Below are positions 27,690-36,232 of a stretch of DNA of 64,000 nucleotides, piece by piece. Position numbers and translations under genes: made by a program. Below the pieces are notes generated by a model, which ran no database searches, was not told the origin of the DNA, and saw nothing but the letters and a program-made list of their open reading frames with translations. Numbering within the stretch: position 1 is the first letter of the stretch; each line of letters begins with the position of its first letter. Location of the stretch: positions 3,596,001-3,660,000 of the forward strand of contig NZ_CP109598.1 of the NCBI RefSeq assembly GCF_036327775.1, given 5' to 3'. This DNA is from Streptomyces sp. NBC_01498. Its GTDB lineage: Bacteria > Actinomycetota > Actinomycetes > Streptomycetales > Streptomycetaceae.

Positions 27690-27778
27690 TTATCCACAGG
27701 CCATGTGGACGAAGGACCATATGCTGTGGAGAACTCCGGGGAACCTGTGCACGGACCGGGGGACAGCGTTGTGGACAA
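27690..27778. other. Cluster of DnaA boxes between dnaB and the MATE gene
   Basis: Within 90 bp of a 421-bp divergent gap are: TTATCCACA (27690-27698, perfect), TGTGGACGA (27704-27712, one mismatch in reverse), TGTGGAGAA (27725-27733, reverse of TTCTCCACA), and TGTGGACAA (27770-27778, perfect reverse of TTGTCCACA, the Streptomyces consensus). Such density is unusual outside oriC. It could let DnaA regulate dnaB, or titrate DnaA. The remaining gap is the dnaB and MATE promoter region. Confidence 0.75.
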
Positions 27779-27965
27779 CCTCGCGACGCTCGCCACACCA
27801 TGGCTCTGACCTGCGATTTCTCCATCCACCGGCTGTGGGGGAGAAAAACTTTTCCGACCGGTCCACGATCCGAGCAAACGGCGCACAGCAGCGCCCGCCT
27901 CCCGCTGCAAGGTAAGGACCCCATCGGCATTGTGTCTCTTACCTGTGGAAGATTAGATTGAGCGC

Positions 27966-29327
27966 ATGACACAGGTCCCCACGGCACCCGGGCCGGACTC
28001 CGGCGACCGGTCCACGGCCGGCCGCCGACGGCACGACCGCGAGATCGTGGCCCTCGCCCTGCCCGCCTTCGGCGCGCTCGTCGCCGAGCCCCTCTTCCTG
28101 ATGGTCGACAGTGCGATCGTCGGCCATCTCGGCACCCCGCAGCTCGCCGGTCTCGCCATCGCCGCGGCCCTGCTCGGCACCGCCGTGAGCGTCTTCGTCT
28201 TCCTCGCGTACGCCACCACGGCCGCCGTCGCCCGCCGCGTCGGCGCGGGCGATCTCCCGGCGGCCATCCGGCAGGGGATGGACGGGATCTGGCTCGCCCT
28301 GCTGCTGGGCACCGTCGTGATCGCCGTGACCTTCCCCCTGGCGCCCTGGTTCGTCGACCTCTTCGGTGCCTCGGACACGGCCGCCCCGTACGCCATCACG
28401 TATCTGCGCATCTCCAGTCTCGGTATCCCCGCCATGCTCGTCGTCCTGGCGGCGACGGGTGTCCTGCGCGGCCTCCAGGACACCCGGACCCCGCTGTACG
28501 TCGCCATCGGAGGTTTCGCCGCCAACGCGGTGCTGAACGTGGCCCTCGTCTACGGCGCCGGGCTGGGCATCGCCGGTTCCGCCTGGGGCACCGTCGTCGC
28601 CCAGGTCGGCATGGCCGCCGCCTATCTCGTGGTGGTCGTACGGGGCGCCCGCCGCCACGGCGCCTCGCTGCGGCCGGACCTCGCCGGTATACGGGCGAGC
28701 GCCCACGCGGGCGTCCCCCTACTGGTCCGCACGCTCTCCCTGCGCGCGGTCCTGATGATCGCCACCGCCGTCGCCGCCCGCCTCGGGGACGCCGATGTCG
28801 CCGCGCACCAGATCATCCTCTCGCTGTGGAGCCTGATGGCCTTCGCGCTCGACGCCATCGCCATCGCCGGGCAGGCGATCATCGGCCGCTATCTGGGGGC
28901 GGGCGATACACGAGGGGCCAGAGAGGTCTGCCGCCGCATGGTGCAGTGGGGCGTGGTCTCCGGCCTGGGGCTCGGGGTGCTCATCGTGCTGGCGCGTCCG
29001 CTGTTCGTCCCGCTGTTCACCGGGGACCAGGTGGTCCAGGACACCCTGCTGCCCGCTCTGCTGGTGGTGGCGGTCACCCAGCCTGTCGCGGGCGTCGTCT
29101 TCGTGCTGGACGGTGTGCTGATGGGCGCCGGCGACGGCCCGTATCTGGCCAGGGCAATGGTCGTCACTCTGGCCGTCTTCGCCCCGGTCGCCCTGCTGGT
29201 GCCCGTGTTCGGGGGCGGGCTGACCGCCCTGTGGTGGGCCATGACACTGATGATGGGCGTCCGCATGCTGACGCTGTGGCTGCGTACCCGGTCCGGCCAC
29301 TGGCTGGTCACCGGTGCCACCCGCTGA
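27966..29327 (+). CDS. MATE-family efflux transporter (DinF type)
   Basis: A 453-aa MATE transporter with about 12 membrane helices. The N-terminal helices contain LVAEPLFLMVDSAIVGHLGT, with the acidic residue used in cation coupling, and the inner repeat shows GDADVAAHQIILSLWSLMAF with VSGL and AIAGQAIIGRY. Such DinF-like proteins export drugs or metabolites in exchange for Na+ or H+. The ATG at 27966 fits the family; the first 25 residues are a variable cytoplasmic tail. It is divergent from dnaB and followed by a parS site and a terminator. Confidence 0.93.
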   Translation: MTQVPTAPGPDSGDRSTAGRRRHDREIVALALPAFGALVAEPLFLMVDSAIVGHLGTPQLAGLAIAAALLGTAVSVFVFLAYATTAAVARRVGAGDLPAAIRQGMDGIWLALLLGTVVIAVTFPLAPWFVDLFGASDTAAPYAITYLRISSLGIPAMLVVLAATGVLRGLQDTRTPLYVAIGGFAANAVLNVALVYGAGLGIAGSAWGTVVAQVGMAAAYLVVVVRGARRHGASLRPDLAGIRASAHAGVPLLVRTLSLRAVLMIATAVAARLGDADVAAHQIILSLWSLMAFALDAIAIAGQAIIGRYLGAGDTRGAREVCRRMVQWGVVSGLGLGVLIVLARPLFVPLFTGDQVVQDTLLPALLVVAVTQPVAGVVFVLDGVLMGAGDGPYLARAMVVTLAVFAPVALLVPVFGGGLTALWWAMTLMMGVRMLTLWLRTRSGHWLVTGATR

Positions 29328-29389
29328 ACGCCACGAGCACCCCGCGCCGGGCCCGGCACCCACGGCGCGCGCCACCTCGCCCCCGTACG

Positions 29390-29403
29390 GTTTCACGTGA
29401 AAC
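29390..29403. other. parS site between the MATE gene and rplI
   Basis: Perfect GTTTCACGTGAAAC in the short gap between convergent genes, just before the hairpin terminator at 29426-29458. Confidence 0.93.
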
Positions 29404-29425
29404 CAAGACCAGCAGGGCCACGACC

Positions 29426-29458
29426 GAGGGCCGCACCCCCGGCTGGGGTGCGGCCCTC
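29426..29458. terminator. Bidirectional hairpin terminator
   Basis: GAGGGCCGCACCCC (29426-29439) pairs perfectly with GGGGTGCGGCCCTC (29445-29458), 5-base loop. It lies between the convergent MATE gene and rplI operon and should end both. Confidence 0.85.
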
Positions 29459-29525
29459 TCACTGTCTGCCGGTCACCGGGCGAACCCGGCGACCTGAGCG
29501 ACTGAACACGCCTGGGCGCGAAAGC

Positions 29526-29972
29526 CTAGGCGGGCACGACCTCGACGCCGAACTTCGCGGCGACCTCGGGGTGCAGACGCACGGACACCTGGTGCGAGCC
29601 CAGGGTCTTGATCGGCGAACCGAGCTCGATGCGACGCTTGTCGACGTCCGGACCACCGGCGGACTTGATCGCCGAGGCGAGGTCGGCCGGGGTGACGGAG
29701 CCGAAGAGGCGGCCGGAGTCGCCGGAGCGAACAGCCAGACGCACCTTCACGCCTTCGAGGCGGGCCTTGATCTCGTTGGCCTGCTCGATGGTGGCGATCT
29801 CGTGGATCTTGCGAGCACGACGAATCTGCTCGACGTCCTTCTCGCCACCCTTGGTCCAGCGGATCGCGAAACCACGCGGGACCAGGTAGTTGCGGGCGTA
29901 TCCGTCCTTGACGTCTACGACGTCGCCGGCGGTGCCGAGGCCAGAGACCTCGTGAGTGAGGATGATCTTCAT
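29526..29972 (-). CDS. rplI: Ribosomal protein L9
   Basis: 50S ribosomal protein L9, 148 aa, usual length. It opens [20 protein letters not shown] with the conserved [17 protein letters not shown], then the long connecting helix ([20 protein letters not shown]) and the C-terminal domain ([20 protein letters not shown]). Last gene of the rpsF-ssb-rpsR-rplI operon, 18 bp after rpsR. Ends before the bidirectional terminator. Confidence 0.98.
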   Translation of the reverse strand: MKIILTHEVSGLGTAGDVVDVKDGYARNYLVPRGFAIRWTKGGEKDVEQIRRARKIHEIATIEQANEIKARLEGVKVRLAVRSGDSGRLFGSVTPADLASAIKSAGGPDVDKRRIELGSPIKTLGSHQVSVRLHPEVAAKFGVEVVPA

Positions 29973-29990
29973 GGTTGCGTCACCCTCCCT

Positions 29991-30227
29991 TTATCGCGCG
30001 GTGGACGTGTAGGGCAGCAGCGCCATCTCACGGCTGTTCTTGACGGCCGTGGCGACGTCACGCTGGTGCTGCGTGCAGTTGCCGGTCACGCGGCGGGCAC
30101 GGATCTTGCCGCGGTCGGAAATGAACTTCCGCAGCATGTTCGTGTCCTTGTAGTCCACGTACTGGGTCTTGTCCTTGCAGAATGCGCAGACCTTCTTCTT
30201 AGGCTTGCGCACAGGCGGCTTCGCCAT
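29991..30227 (-). CDS. rpsR: Ribosomal protein S18, Zn-binding form
   Basis: 30S ribosomal protein S18, 78 aa. It has the CAFC pair (residues 14-17) and a further Cys/His in [10 protein letters not shown], i.e. the zinc-containing form. Streptomyces also carry a Zn-free paralogue expressed under zinc starvation; this one, with the ribosomal operon, is the main copy. It sits between ssb and rplI and its stop is 18 bp before rplI. Confidence 0.98.
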   Translation of the reverse strand: MAKPPVRKPKKKVCAFCKDKTQYVDYKDTNMLRKFISDRGKIRARRVTGNCTQHQRDVATAVKNSREMALLPYTSTAR

Positions 30228-30270
30228 GGTGTTTCTCCTGTGTGATCAAGAAAGTGTGGAGCGAGCTGCC

Positions 30271-30894
30271 CTAGAAGGGCGGCTCGTCCGAGTAGCCGCC
30301 GCCGGAGCCACCGGAGCCACCGGAACCGCCGGAATTCCCGGAGTTCCCGCCCCAGCCGCCGCCTCCGCCGCCGCCCTGCTGGCCGCCGGCCGGCGCGCTG
30401 GTCGCCCAGGGGTCGTCGGAGGAACCTCCGCCGCCCTGCTGGCCACCACCACCGGGGCCGCCGCCCCAGCTGCCGCCGCCCTGCTGCTGGCCGCCGCCAC
30501 CGCCGCCGTAACCACCCTGGCCACCGCGACCGGTGGTCTTGGTGACCTTGGCCGTCGCGGTCTTCAGGCTGGGGCCGACTTCCTCGACGTCCAGCTCGTA
30601 GACCGTGCGCTTGACGCCCTCGCGGTCCTCGTAGGACCGCTGCTTCAGCCGGCCCTGCACGACGACGCGCATGCCCCGCTGAAGCGACTCGGCGACATTC
30701 TCCGCAGCCTGACGCCAGACCGAGCAGGTCAGGAACAGGCCGTCGCCGTCCTTCCACTCGTTGGTCTGCTTGTCGAAGATGCGGGGAGTGGACGCGACAC
30801 GGAACTTCGCGACCGCCGCCCCGGACGGGGTGAAACGCAGCTCGGGGTCGTCGACGAGATTGCCGACGACCGTGATGACGGTCTCGCCTGCCAT
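30271..30894 (-). CDS. ssb: Single-stranded DNA-binding protein
   Basis: 207 aa. The N-terminal OB-fold (about residues 1-110) opens [20 protein letters not shown] and includes [20 protein letters not shown] and the [13 protein letters not shown] loop. A Gly/Gln-rich disordered tail follows, ending in YSDEPPF, the acidic tip that binds replication and repair partners. The essential, main SSB; its place between rpsF and rpsR is conserved in actinobacteria. Tail repeats (GGQQGGGG) are expected for this family. Confidence 0.97.
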   Translation of the reverse strand: MAGETVITVVGNLVDDPELRFTPSGAAVAKFRVASTPRIFDKQTNEWKDGDGLFLTCSVWRQAAENVAESLQRGMRVVVQGRLKQRSYEDREGVKRTVYELDVEEVGPSLKTATAKVTKTTGRGGQGGYGGGGGGQQQGGGSWGGGPGGGGQQGGGGSSDDPWATSAPAGGQQGGGGGGGWGGNSGNSGGSGGSGGSGGGYSDEPPF

Positions 30895-30977
30895 TGGGTG
30901 AACCTCTCGGCGGGGATTGCTTCTACTGCTGGCTGCTGCTGGCTGCTACTCGGACCGATGACCGCTGAGCCGAGGGC

Positions 30978-31268
30978 TCAGTGGGTCTCGGGACGGAGGA
31001 CCTTGGTCCGGAGGACCGACTCGTTCAGATTCATCTGTCGGTCGAGCTCCTTGACGATCGCGGGCTCGGCCTGCAGATCGATGACCGAGTAGATGCCCTC
31101 GGGCTTCTTCTTGATCTCGTAGGAGAGACGACGACGGCCCCAGGTGTCGACCTTCTCCACCTTTCCGTTGCCCTCACGGACGACGGAGAGGAAGTTCTCG
31201 ATCAGCGGGGAGACTGCTCGCTCCTCGAGATCGGGGTCGAGGATGACCATCACCTCGTAGTGACGCAT
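30978..31268 (-). CDS. rpsF: Ribosomal protein S6
   Basis: 30S ribosomal protein S6, 96 aa: [20 protein letters not shown], then [20 protein letters not shown], ending in [11 protein letters not shown]. The ATG at 31268 has the strong ribosome site GGAGGTGG 8 bases upstream; the longer open frame upstream is not conserved. First gene of the operon with ssb, rpsR and rplI; the operon promoter lies in the 283-bp gap 31269-31551 it shares with a divergent membrane-protein gene. Confidence 0.97.
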   Translation of the reverse strand: MRHYEVMVILDPDLEERAVSPLIENFLSVVREGNGKVEKVDTWGRRRLSYEIKKKPEGIYSVIDLQAEPAIVKELDRQMNLNESVLRTKVLRPETH

Positions 31269-31551
31269 GTGGAACCCACCTCCTTTGGACTCAGCGGCCA
31301 CGGTCGTTCCGTGGCAGGAGGGTCGTGATGCGTGCGCAACGGTATCGGCCACCACTGACAACGCCTCGGCGATCCCGCTCGACGAGCGGCGATCGCGTTC
31401 TGGCCAGGGCAGACACCGGTGCAGACCGTACAGACTACCCGCAGACCGGCTTCCGGTTGAAATCCGGCCGGGTTCGACCGCACTCTGGACACATCGGGGA
31501 CGGGCGACGCTACGATGCGCCGCCCTCCGGCAAGGCGCCAGGAGGTGCCCC

Positions 31552-31878
31552 ATGGCACAGGCAGTGCACCCGAGGACGCGGTCGAAGCCGACCGGTTCCC
31601 TCTTCGCCACCGATCACCGGCCCCATCCGCTCCAGGACACCCTGCTCTGGGTGACGGGGGTGCTGGGCGTCCTCGCCTTCATCACCGGAATGTTCCACAA
31701 CCTGCATCTGCTCAGTTCCTGGGCGGGACTCGTCGGCATCCTCACGGGGCTGTACGGCCAGTTCCACTCGGTGACGACCCACGAACGGTTCGCGTTGATC
31801 ATGGGCCTGGGGTCGTCGGCGGTCGGCTTCTACCTCGGCATGGCGCACGGCGGCCTCTTCGGCGGCGTGTTCGACTGA
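31552..31878 (+). CDS. Small three-helix membrane protein
   Basis: A 108-aa membrane protein with about three hydrophobic segments ([35 protein letters not shown], and a C-terminal [17 protein letters not shown]). The ATG at 31552 has AGGAGG 9 bases upstream. I know no function; similar small proteins next to rpsF are conserved in Streptomyces. Divergent from rpsF, followed by the FemX-like gene 143 bp later. Confidence 0.78.
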   Translation: MAQAVHPRTRSKPTGSLFATDHRPHPLQDTLLWVTGVLGVLAFITGMFHNLHLLSSWAGLVGILTGLYGQFHSVTTHERFALIMGLGSSAVGFYLGMAHGGLFGGVFD

Positions 31879-32021
31879 CCCACCGGGTCCCCGGACCGGG
31901 ACCCGCCGTGTCCTGGTCCGCCCCGTGCCCAAGCCGGGGCGCTCCCGCTGCAAGTAGGCTTCGGCGCGAGAGCCGGAGCCCCCCTATCTCCATGGGGACA
32001 CATCTGCGAGGAGCGCCCCGC

Positions 32022-33140
32022 ATGACCCTGACGCTGAGCACCATCAGTCGCGAGCAGCATCTGGCTTACATCCAGAGCCTGCCCGCGGCCAGCCACTGCC
32101 AGGTCCCCGCGTGGGCGGACGTGAAGACGGAGTGGCGCTCGGAGAGCCTGGGCTGGTTCGACAGGGACGGCCAGTTGGTCGGCGCCGGGCTGGTGCTCTA
32201 CCGCCAACTGCCCAAGATCAAGCGTTACCTGGCGTATCTGCCCGAGGGCCCGGTCATCAACTGGTACGCCCCCAACCTCGGCGACTGGCTCCAGCCGATG
32301 CTCGCCCATCTGAAGCACCAGGGCGCGTTCTCCGTGAAGATGGGCCCCCCGGTGGTGATCCGCCGCTGGGACTCCGTGGCCATCAAGTCCGGCATCCAGG
32401 ACCCGGACGTCAAGCGGCTGCGCGACGTCGAGGCCACCCACATCGAGCCGCGTGCCTTCGAAGTGGCCGACCGGCTGCGGAAGATGGGCTGGCAGCAGGG
32501 CGAGGACGGCGGGGCGGGCTTCGGGGACGTACAGCCGCGTTACGTCTTCCAGGTGCCGCTGGCCAACCGCTCCCTGGACGATGTCCTCAAGGGCTTCAAC
32601 CAGTTGTGGCGGCGCAACATCAAGAAGGCGGAGAAGGCGGGTGTCGAGGTCGTCCAGGCCGGCTACGACGACCTGGAGGAGTGGCAGCGGCTGTACGAGA
32701 TCACGGCCGAGCGCGACCACTTCCGGCCGCGGCCCCTCTCGTACTTCCAGCGGATGTGGACCGTCCTCAACTCCGAGGACCCCAACCGCATGCGGCTGTA
32801 CTTCGCCCGGCACGAGGGGGAGAACGTCGCTGCCGCGACGATGCTCATCGTGGGCGGCCACGTCTGGTACTCGTACGGGGCGTCGGCCAACCACAAGCGG
32901 GAGGTCCGGCCCTCGAACGCGATGCAGTGGCGGATGCTGCGGGACGCGTACGCGATGGGCGCGACCGTCTACGACCTGCGCGGTATCTCCGACTCCCTCG
33001 ACGAGACGGACCACCTGTTCGGTCTCATCCAGTTCAAGGTGGGCACGGGTGGCGAGGCCGTCGAGTACGTCGGCGAGTGGGACTTCCCGCTCAACAAGCT
33101 CCTCCACAAGGCTCTCGACATGTACATGTCCCGCCGCTGA
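32022..33140 (+). CDS. femX: FemX-like peptidoglycan interpeptide-bridge transferase
   Basis: A 372-aa FemABX/MurM-family aminoacyltransferase. It shows two GNAT-like halves: SHCQVPAWADVKTEWRSESL near residue 27, YLPEGPVINWY near 72, then NQLWRRNIKKAEKAGVEVVQ near 200 and ATVYDLRGISDSLDETDHLF near 320. It adds the first glycine (from Gly-tRNA) to the stem-peptide of lipid II; Streptomyces wall has a Gly bridge. The ATG at 32022 follows GAGGAG by 8 bases; an ATG at 31992 is less likely. In S. coelicolor FemX is the normal bridge enzyme, with VanK replacing it under vancomycin. It precedes the alanine-racemase-like gene. Confidence 0.9.
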   Translation: MTLTLSTISREQHLAYIQSLPAASHCQVPAWADVKTEWRSESLGWFDRDGQLVGAGLVLYRQLPKIKRYLAYLPEGPVINWYAPNLGDWLQPMLAHLKHQGAFSVKMGPPVVIRRWDSVAIKSGIQDPDVKRLRDVEATHIEPRAFEVADRLRKMGWQQGEDGGAGFGDVQPRYVFQVPLANRSLDDVLKGFNQLWRRNIKKAEKAGVEVVQAGYDDLEEWQRLYEITAERDHFRPRPLSYFQRMWTVLNSEDPNRMRLYFARHEGENVAAATMLIVGGHVWYSYGASANHKREVRPSNAMQWRMLRDAYAMGATVYDLRGISDSLDETDHLFGLIQFKVGTGGEAVEYVGEWDFPLNKLLHKALDMYMSRR

Positions 33141-33314
33141 CCCGAGCCCGACACCGACACCGGCCCCGTCCCTGACACCGGCCCGGAACCGGGACCGGGC
33201 CGCCCATCGCCGGACGCGACGACGAATATCGCGCAAGGCCCCCAACACCCCAAGAACGCCCATATTCTTCATGTTCTTCATACACCGCAGCCACGAGAAA
33301 GGTTCCGGACCGGC

Positions 33315-34346
33315 ATGGCGCTCTCCCTCTACGTCGACACCGCGCGCTGGCGGGCGCACCAGAAGTCGGTCATCGACCAGTTCCCGGGCATCGTCCCCGT
33401 CTGCAAGGGCAACGGATACGGCTTCGGCCACGAGCGGCTCTCCGAGGAGACGTCCCGCTTCGACTCCGACATCCTCGCCGTCGGCACCATCTACGAGGCC
33501 GCCCGCATCAAGGACTGGTTCAGCGGCGACCTGCTCGTGCTGACCCCCTTCCGGCGCGGCGAGGAGCCCGTACCGCTGCCCGACCGGGTCGTCCGCTCGG
33601 TCTCCTCGGTCGACGGCGTCTTCGCCCTGGTCGGCGCCCGTGTCGTCATCGAGTGCATGAGCTCCATGAAGCGGCACGGCGTCCGCGAGGAGGAGCTGAA
33701 CCAGCTGCACACGGCCATCGAGGACGTACGGCTCGAAGGCTTCGCCCTCCACCTGCCGCTGGACCGTACGGACGGCTCCGAGGCCGTCGAGGAGGTCATC
33801 GGCTGGATGGACCGGCTGCGCGCGGCCCGGCTTCCGCTGCACACCATGTTCGTCAGCCATCTGCGCGCCGAGGAGCTCGCCAGTCTTCAGCGGCAGTTCC
33901 CGCAGACGCGGTTCCGCGCCCGCATCGGGACGCGGCTGTGGCTGGGCGACCACGAGGCGACGCAGTACCGGGGCGCCGTGCTGGACGTGACGCCCGTCGT
34001 CAAGGGCGACCGGTTCGGCTACCGCCAGCAGAAGACCGCCTCCGAGGGCTGGCTGGTGGTCGTCGCGGGCGGTACGTCGCACGGGGTCGGGCTGGAGGCG
34101 CCCAAGGCGCTGCACGGAGTCATGCCGCGGGCCAAGGGCGTGGCGCGGGCGGGCCTGGCGACGGTCAACCGGAATCTTTCGCCGTTCGTCTGGTCGGGCA
34201 AGCAGCGCTGGTTCGCCGAGCCGCCGCACATGCAGGTGTCCATCCTGTTCGTGCCGGCCGACGCGCAGGAGCCGAAGGTCGGCGACGAACTGGTGGCGCA
34301 TCTTCGCCACACGACGACGCAGTTCGACCGGCTCGTGGACCGCTGA
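33315..34346 (+). CDS. Alanine-racemase-like PLP protein
   Basis: A 343-aa fold-type III PLP protein. The Schiff-base lysine is in VCKGNGYGFG (Lys near residue 31), as in alanine racemase, and the rest shows weak alanine-racemase-like order: SSMKRHGVREEELNQL near 115, FVSHLRAEELA near 178, ending with the beta-domain. It is 30-40 residues shorter than ordinary Alr, and many usual Alr motifs are absent, so activity and substrate are uncertain. It could be an amino-acid racemase for cell-wall use or a PLP-binding relative. It is close behind the FemX-like gene, which suggests a peptidoglycan role. The bona fide alr gene should lie elsewhere. Confidence 0.75.
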   Translation: MALSLYVDTARWRAHQKSVIDQFPGIVPVCKGNGYGFGHERLSEETSRFDSDILAVGTIYEAARIKDWFSGDLLVLTPFRRGEEPVPLPDRVVRSVSSVDGVFALVGARVVIECMSSMKRHGVREEELNQLHTAIEDVRLEGFALHLPLDRTDGSEAVEEVIGWMDRLRAARLPLHTMFVSHLRAEELASLQRQFPQTRFRARIGTRLWLGDHEATQYRGAVLDVTPVVKGDRFGYRQQKTASEGWLVVVAGGTSHGVGLEAPKALHGVMPRAKGVARAGLATVNRNLSPFVWSGKQRWFAEPPHMQVSILFVPADAQEPKVGDELVAHLRHTTTQFDRLVDR

Positions 34347-34424
34347 GCCACCGGAGCGGCGGGCCGCCGGTTTCACCGGAACACCGCCGGGCGGGACCGA
34401 GGTGACGAAACGGCGGACGTGACG

Positions 34425-34468
34425 AAACGGCGGGGGCCGGGCTTGAGAAAGCCCGGCCCCCGCCGTTT
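34425..34468. terminator. 20-bp bidirectional hairpin terminator
   Basis: A 20-base arm at 34425-34444 (AAACGGCGGGGGCC, then GGGCTT) pairs perfectly with 34449-34468 around a 4-base GAGA loop, between the convergent alanine-racemase-like and GT87 genes. Just upstream, GACGAAACGGCGG occurs twice (about 34405 and 34422). Confidence 0.9.
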
Positions 34469-34522
34469 CCGACGCGCACACCTTACGGCGCACGCACACG
34501 TCACACACGCGTCGCACGCCTC

Positions 34523-36019
34523 TCAGGCGGCCCCCGGCGGCCGCACCCCCCACGACACCCGCTGCGCGGTCTCCACGCCGTGCGCCACGCGCTCCCCGGG
34601 CCGGGCGGCCCGCCCCAGCACGAACACGTCCCGCGCCCCGTCCAGCACCCCGCCGGACGGATCGTCCGACCCGTCGCGCCGTACGCCGTCGCGCTCCGGC
34701 GTCAGGACGTCCCGTACGACGACGGCGCACAGGTACAGCGTCCCCAGCAGATGCAGGGCGATGGTCAGTTGATAGCCCTCCGTCGGCAGTCCCTTGTGGG
34801 CGTCGCCGCTCGTCGTGTACGCGAGGTACATCCAGATGCCCAGGAAGTACATGACCTCGCACGCCTGCCAGATCAGGAAGTCGCGCCACCGGGGCCGGGC
34901 CAGCGCGGCGAGCGGGACGAGCCACAGTACGTACTGCGGCGAGTAGACCTTGTTGGTCAGGATGAACGCCGCCACGACCAGGAAGACGAGCTGCGCGAAC
35001 CGGGGCCGCCTCGGCGCCGACAGCGCGAGCGCCGCGATCCCCGCGCACGCCAGGACCATCAGCACCATCGACCAGGTGTTGACGGTGTCGACCTCCAGGG
35101 ACTGTCCGGAGCGCTGGGTGATGATCAGCCAGAATGATCCGAAGTCCACCTGCCGCTCCTGGCTGAAGGTGTAGAACTTCTTCCACCCCTCCGGCGCGAG
35201 CAGCATCACCGGCAGGTTCACCACCAGCCAGGAGCCCGCCGCACCGCCCAGCGCGACCGCGAACGCCCGCAGCCGCCCCGCGCGCCAGCACAGCAGCAGC
35301 AGCGGCCCAAGCACCAGTACGGGATAGAGCTTGGCCGCCGTCGCGAGACCGATGAGCACGCCGAAGGCCAGTGCCCGGCCACGCGACCACATCAGCATCC
35401 CGGCGGCCAGCAGCGCGACGGCCAGCAGGTCCCAGTTGATGGTGGCGGTGAGCGCGAACGCGGGCGCGAGGGCGAGGAACAGGGCGTCCCAGGGACGGTG
35501 CCGGTGGGTGCGGGCGACGCAGACGGCGATGACCGCCGCACAGATCATCAGCATGCCCGCGTTGACCATCCAGTACATCTGCTCGCGGTGCTGGATGGAG
35601 CCGCCGCCGGGGGTGAGCCAGGAGGCGACCTCCATGAACAGCCCGGTCAGTACGGGGTACTCCAGGTACTGCATGTCGCCGTCGAGCCGGTCGAAGTACG
35701 GCACGAGGCCGTCGGCGAATCCCCGCCCGAGGAACAGGTGCGGGATGTCGGAGTAGCACGCGTGCGTGTACTGGGAACTGGCGCCCCGGAACCACGCCCA
35801 CTCGTAGCAGGGCATCTTCTGCACCATGCCGAGCGCGAACATCCCGATCATCACGAGCGCGACCACCCGGACCGGGGTCAGCCGGCTGCCGCCGTACCAG
35901 GCCCAGCGGCCGATGGGACCGCCGATCAGCTCGCTGCCGGCCGCGGCGATCCTGTCCCGCCTGGTGGGCGGTACGACCGGCCGGTCCGTGGGCAGCGCGG
36001 TGTCTTCTGTGCTCGGCAT
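34523..36019 (-). CDS. GT87-like membrane mannosyltransferase (DUF2029)
   Basis: A 498-aa polytopic membrane protein, about 10-11 helices, of the GT-C glycosyltransferase superfamily (GT87/DUF2029). The N-terminal part has PYFDRLDGDMQYLEYPVLTG near residue 112, with the acidic residues expected for a polyprenyl-phosphate-mannose-dependent transferase, then repeated hydrophobic helices. A homologue sits next to the PBP gene in mycobacteria. The ATG at 36019 is most likely, with AGGATGGG about 9 bases upstream; ATG at 36028 is possible. It probably mannosylates a cell-envelope lipid or polysaccharide. It follows the PBP gene on the same strand. Confidence 0.83.
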   Translation of the reverse strand: MPSTEDTALPTDRPVVPPTRRDRIAAAGSELIGGPIGRWAWYGGSRLTPVRVVALVMIGMFALGMVQKMPCYEWAWFRGASSQYTHACYSDIPHLFLGRGFADGLVPYFDRLDGDMQYLEYPVLTGLFMEVASWLTPGGGSIQHREQMYWMVNAGMLMICAAVIAVCVARTHRHRPWDALFLALAPAFALTATINWDLLAVALLAAGMLMWSRGRALAFGVLIGLATAAKLYPVLVLGPLLLLCWRAGRLRAFAVALGGAAGSWLVVNLPVMLLAPEGWKKFYTFSQERQVDFGSFWLIITQRSGQSLEVDTVNTWSMVLMVLACAGIAALALSAPRRPRFAQLVFLVVAAFILTNKVYSPQYVLWLVPLAALARPRWRDFLIWQACEVMYFLGIWMYLAYTTSGDAHKGLPTEGYQLTIALHLLGTLYLCAVVVRDVLTPERDGVRRDGSDDPSGGVLDGARDVFVLGRAARPGERVAHGVETAQRVSWGVRPPGAA

Positions 36020-36232
36020 GGCGCCCATCCTGCCGTACGGCGTCCCGGGCACGGCGAAGACCGCCGCACCGGGGCCGTACACGCGCGGTGTACGTCCTGT
36101 GGTGCGACGGCCTTCGTCTCGCTGCCGGGCCCCGCTGGGGCCTCTCACCGGTCCCGGTGGTCGGTCCGGGCCCGGTCGTCAGCCATCAGTCGCCGATCCG
36201 GTCCCGGTCGTGGGTCCGGTCAGGGTCACTCG

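Noticed and set aside
27592..27910. Upstream extension of the dnaB frame on the minus strand
   Set aside because: The extension is not conserved in character, overlaps the DnaA-box region, and the GTG at 27544 has a strong ribosome site.
34370..34382. GTTTCACCGGAAC, a parS-like sequence
   Set aside because: It misses the central CGTG and the final AAAC, so it is not a valid ParB site.
31830..35801. Another very long minus-strand frame across femX and the alanine-racemase-like gene
   Set aside because: Arg/Gly/Ala-rich translation without any domain, antisense to clear genes.
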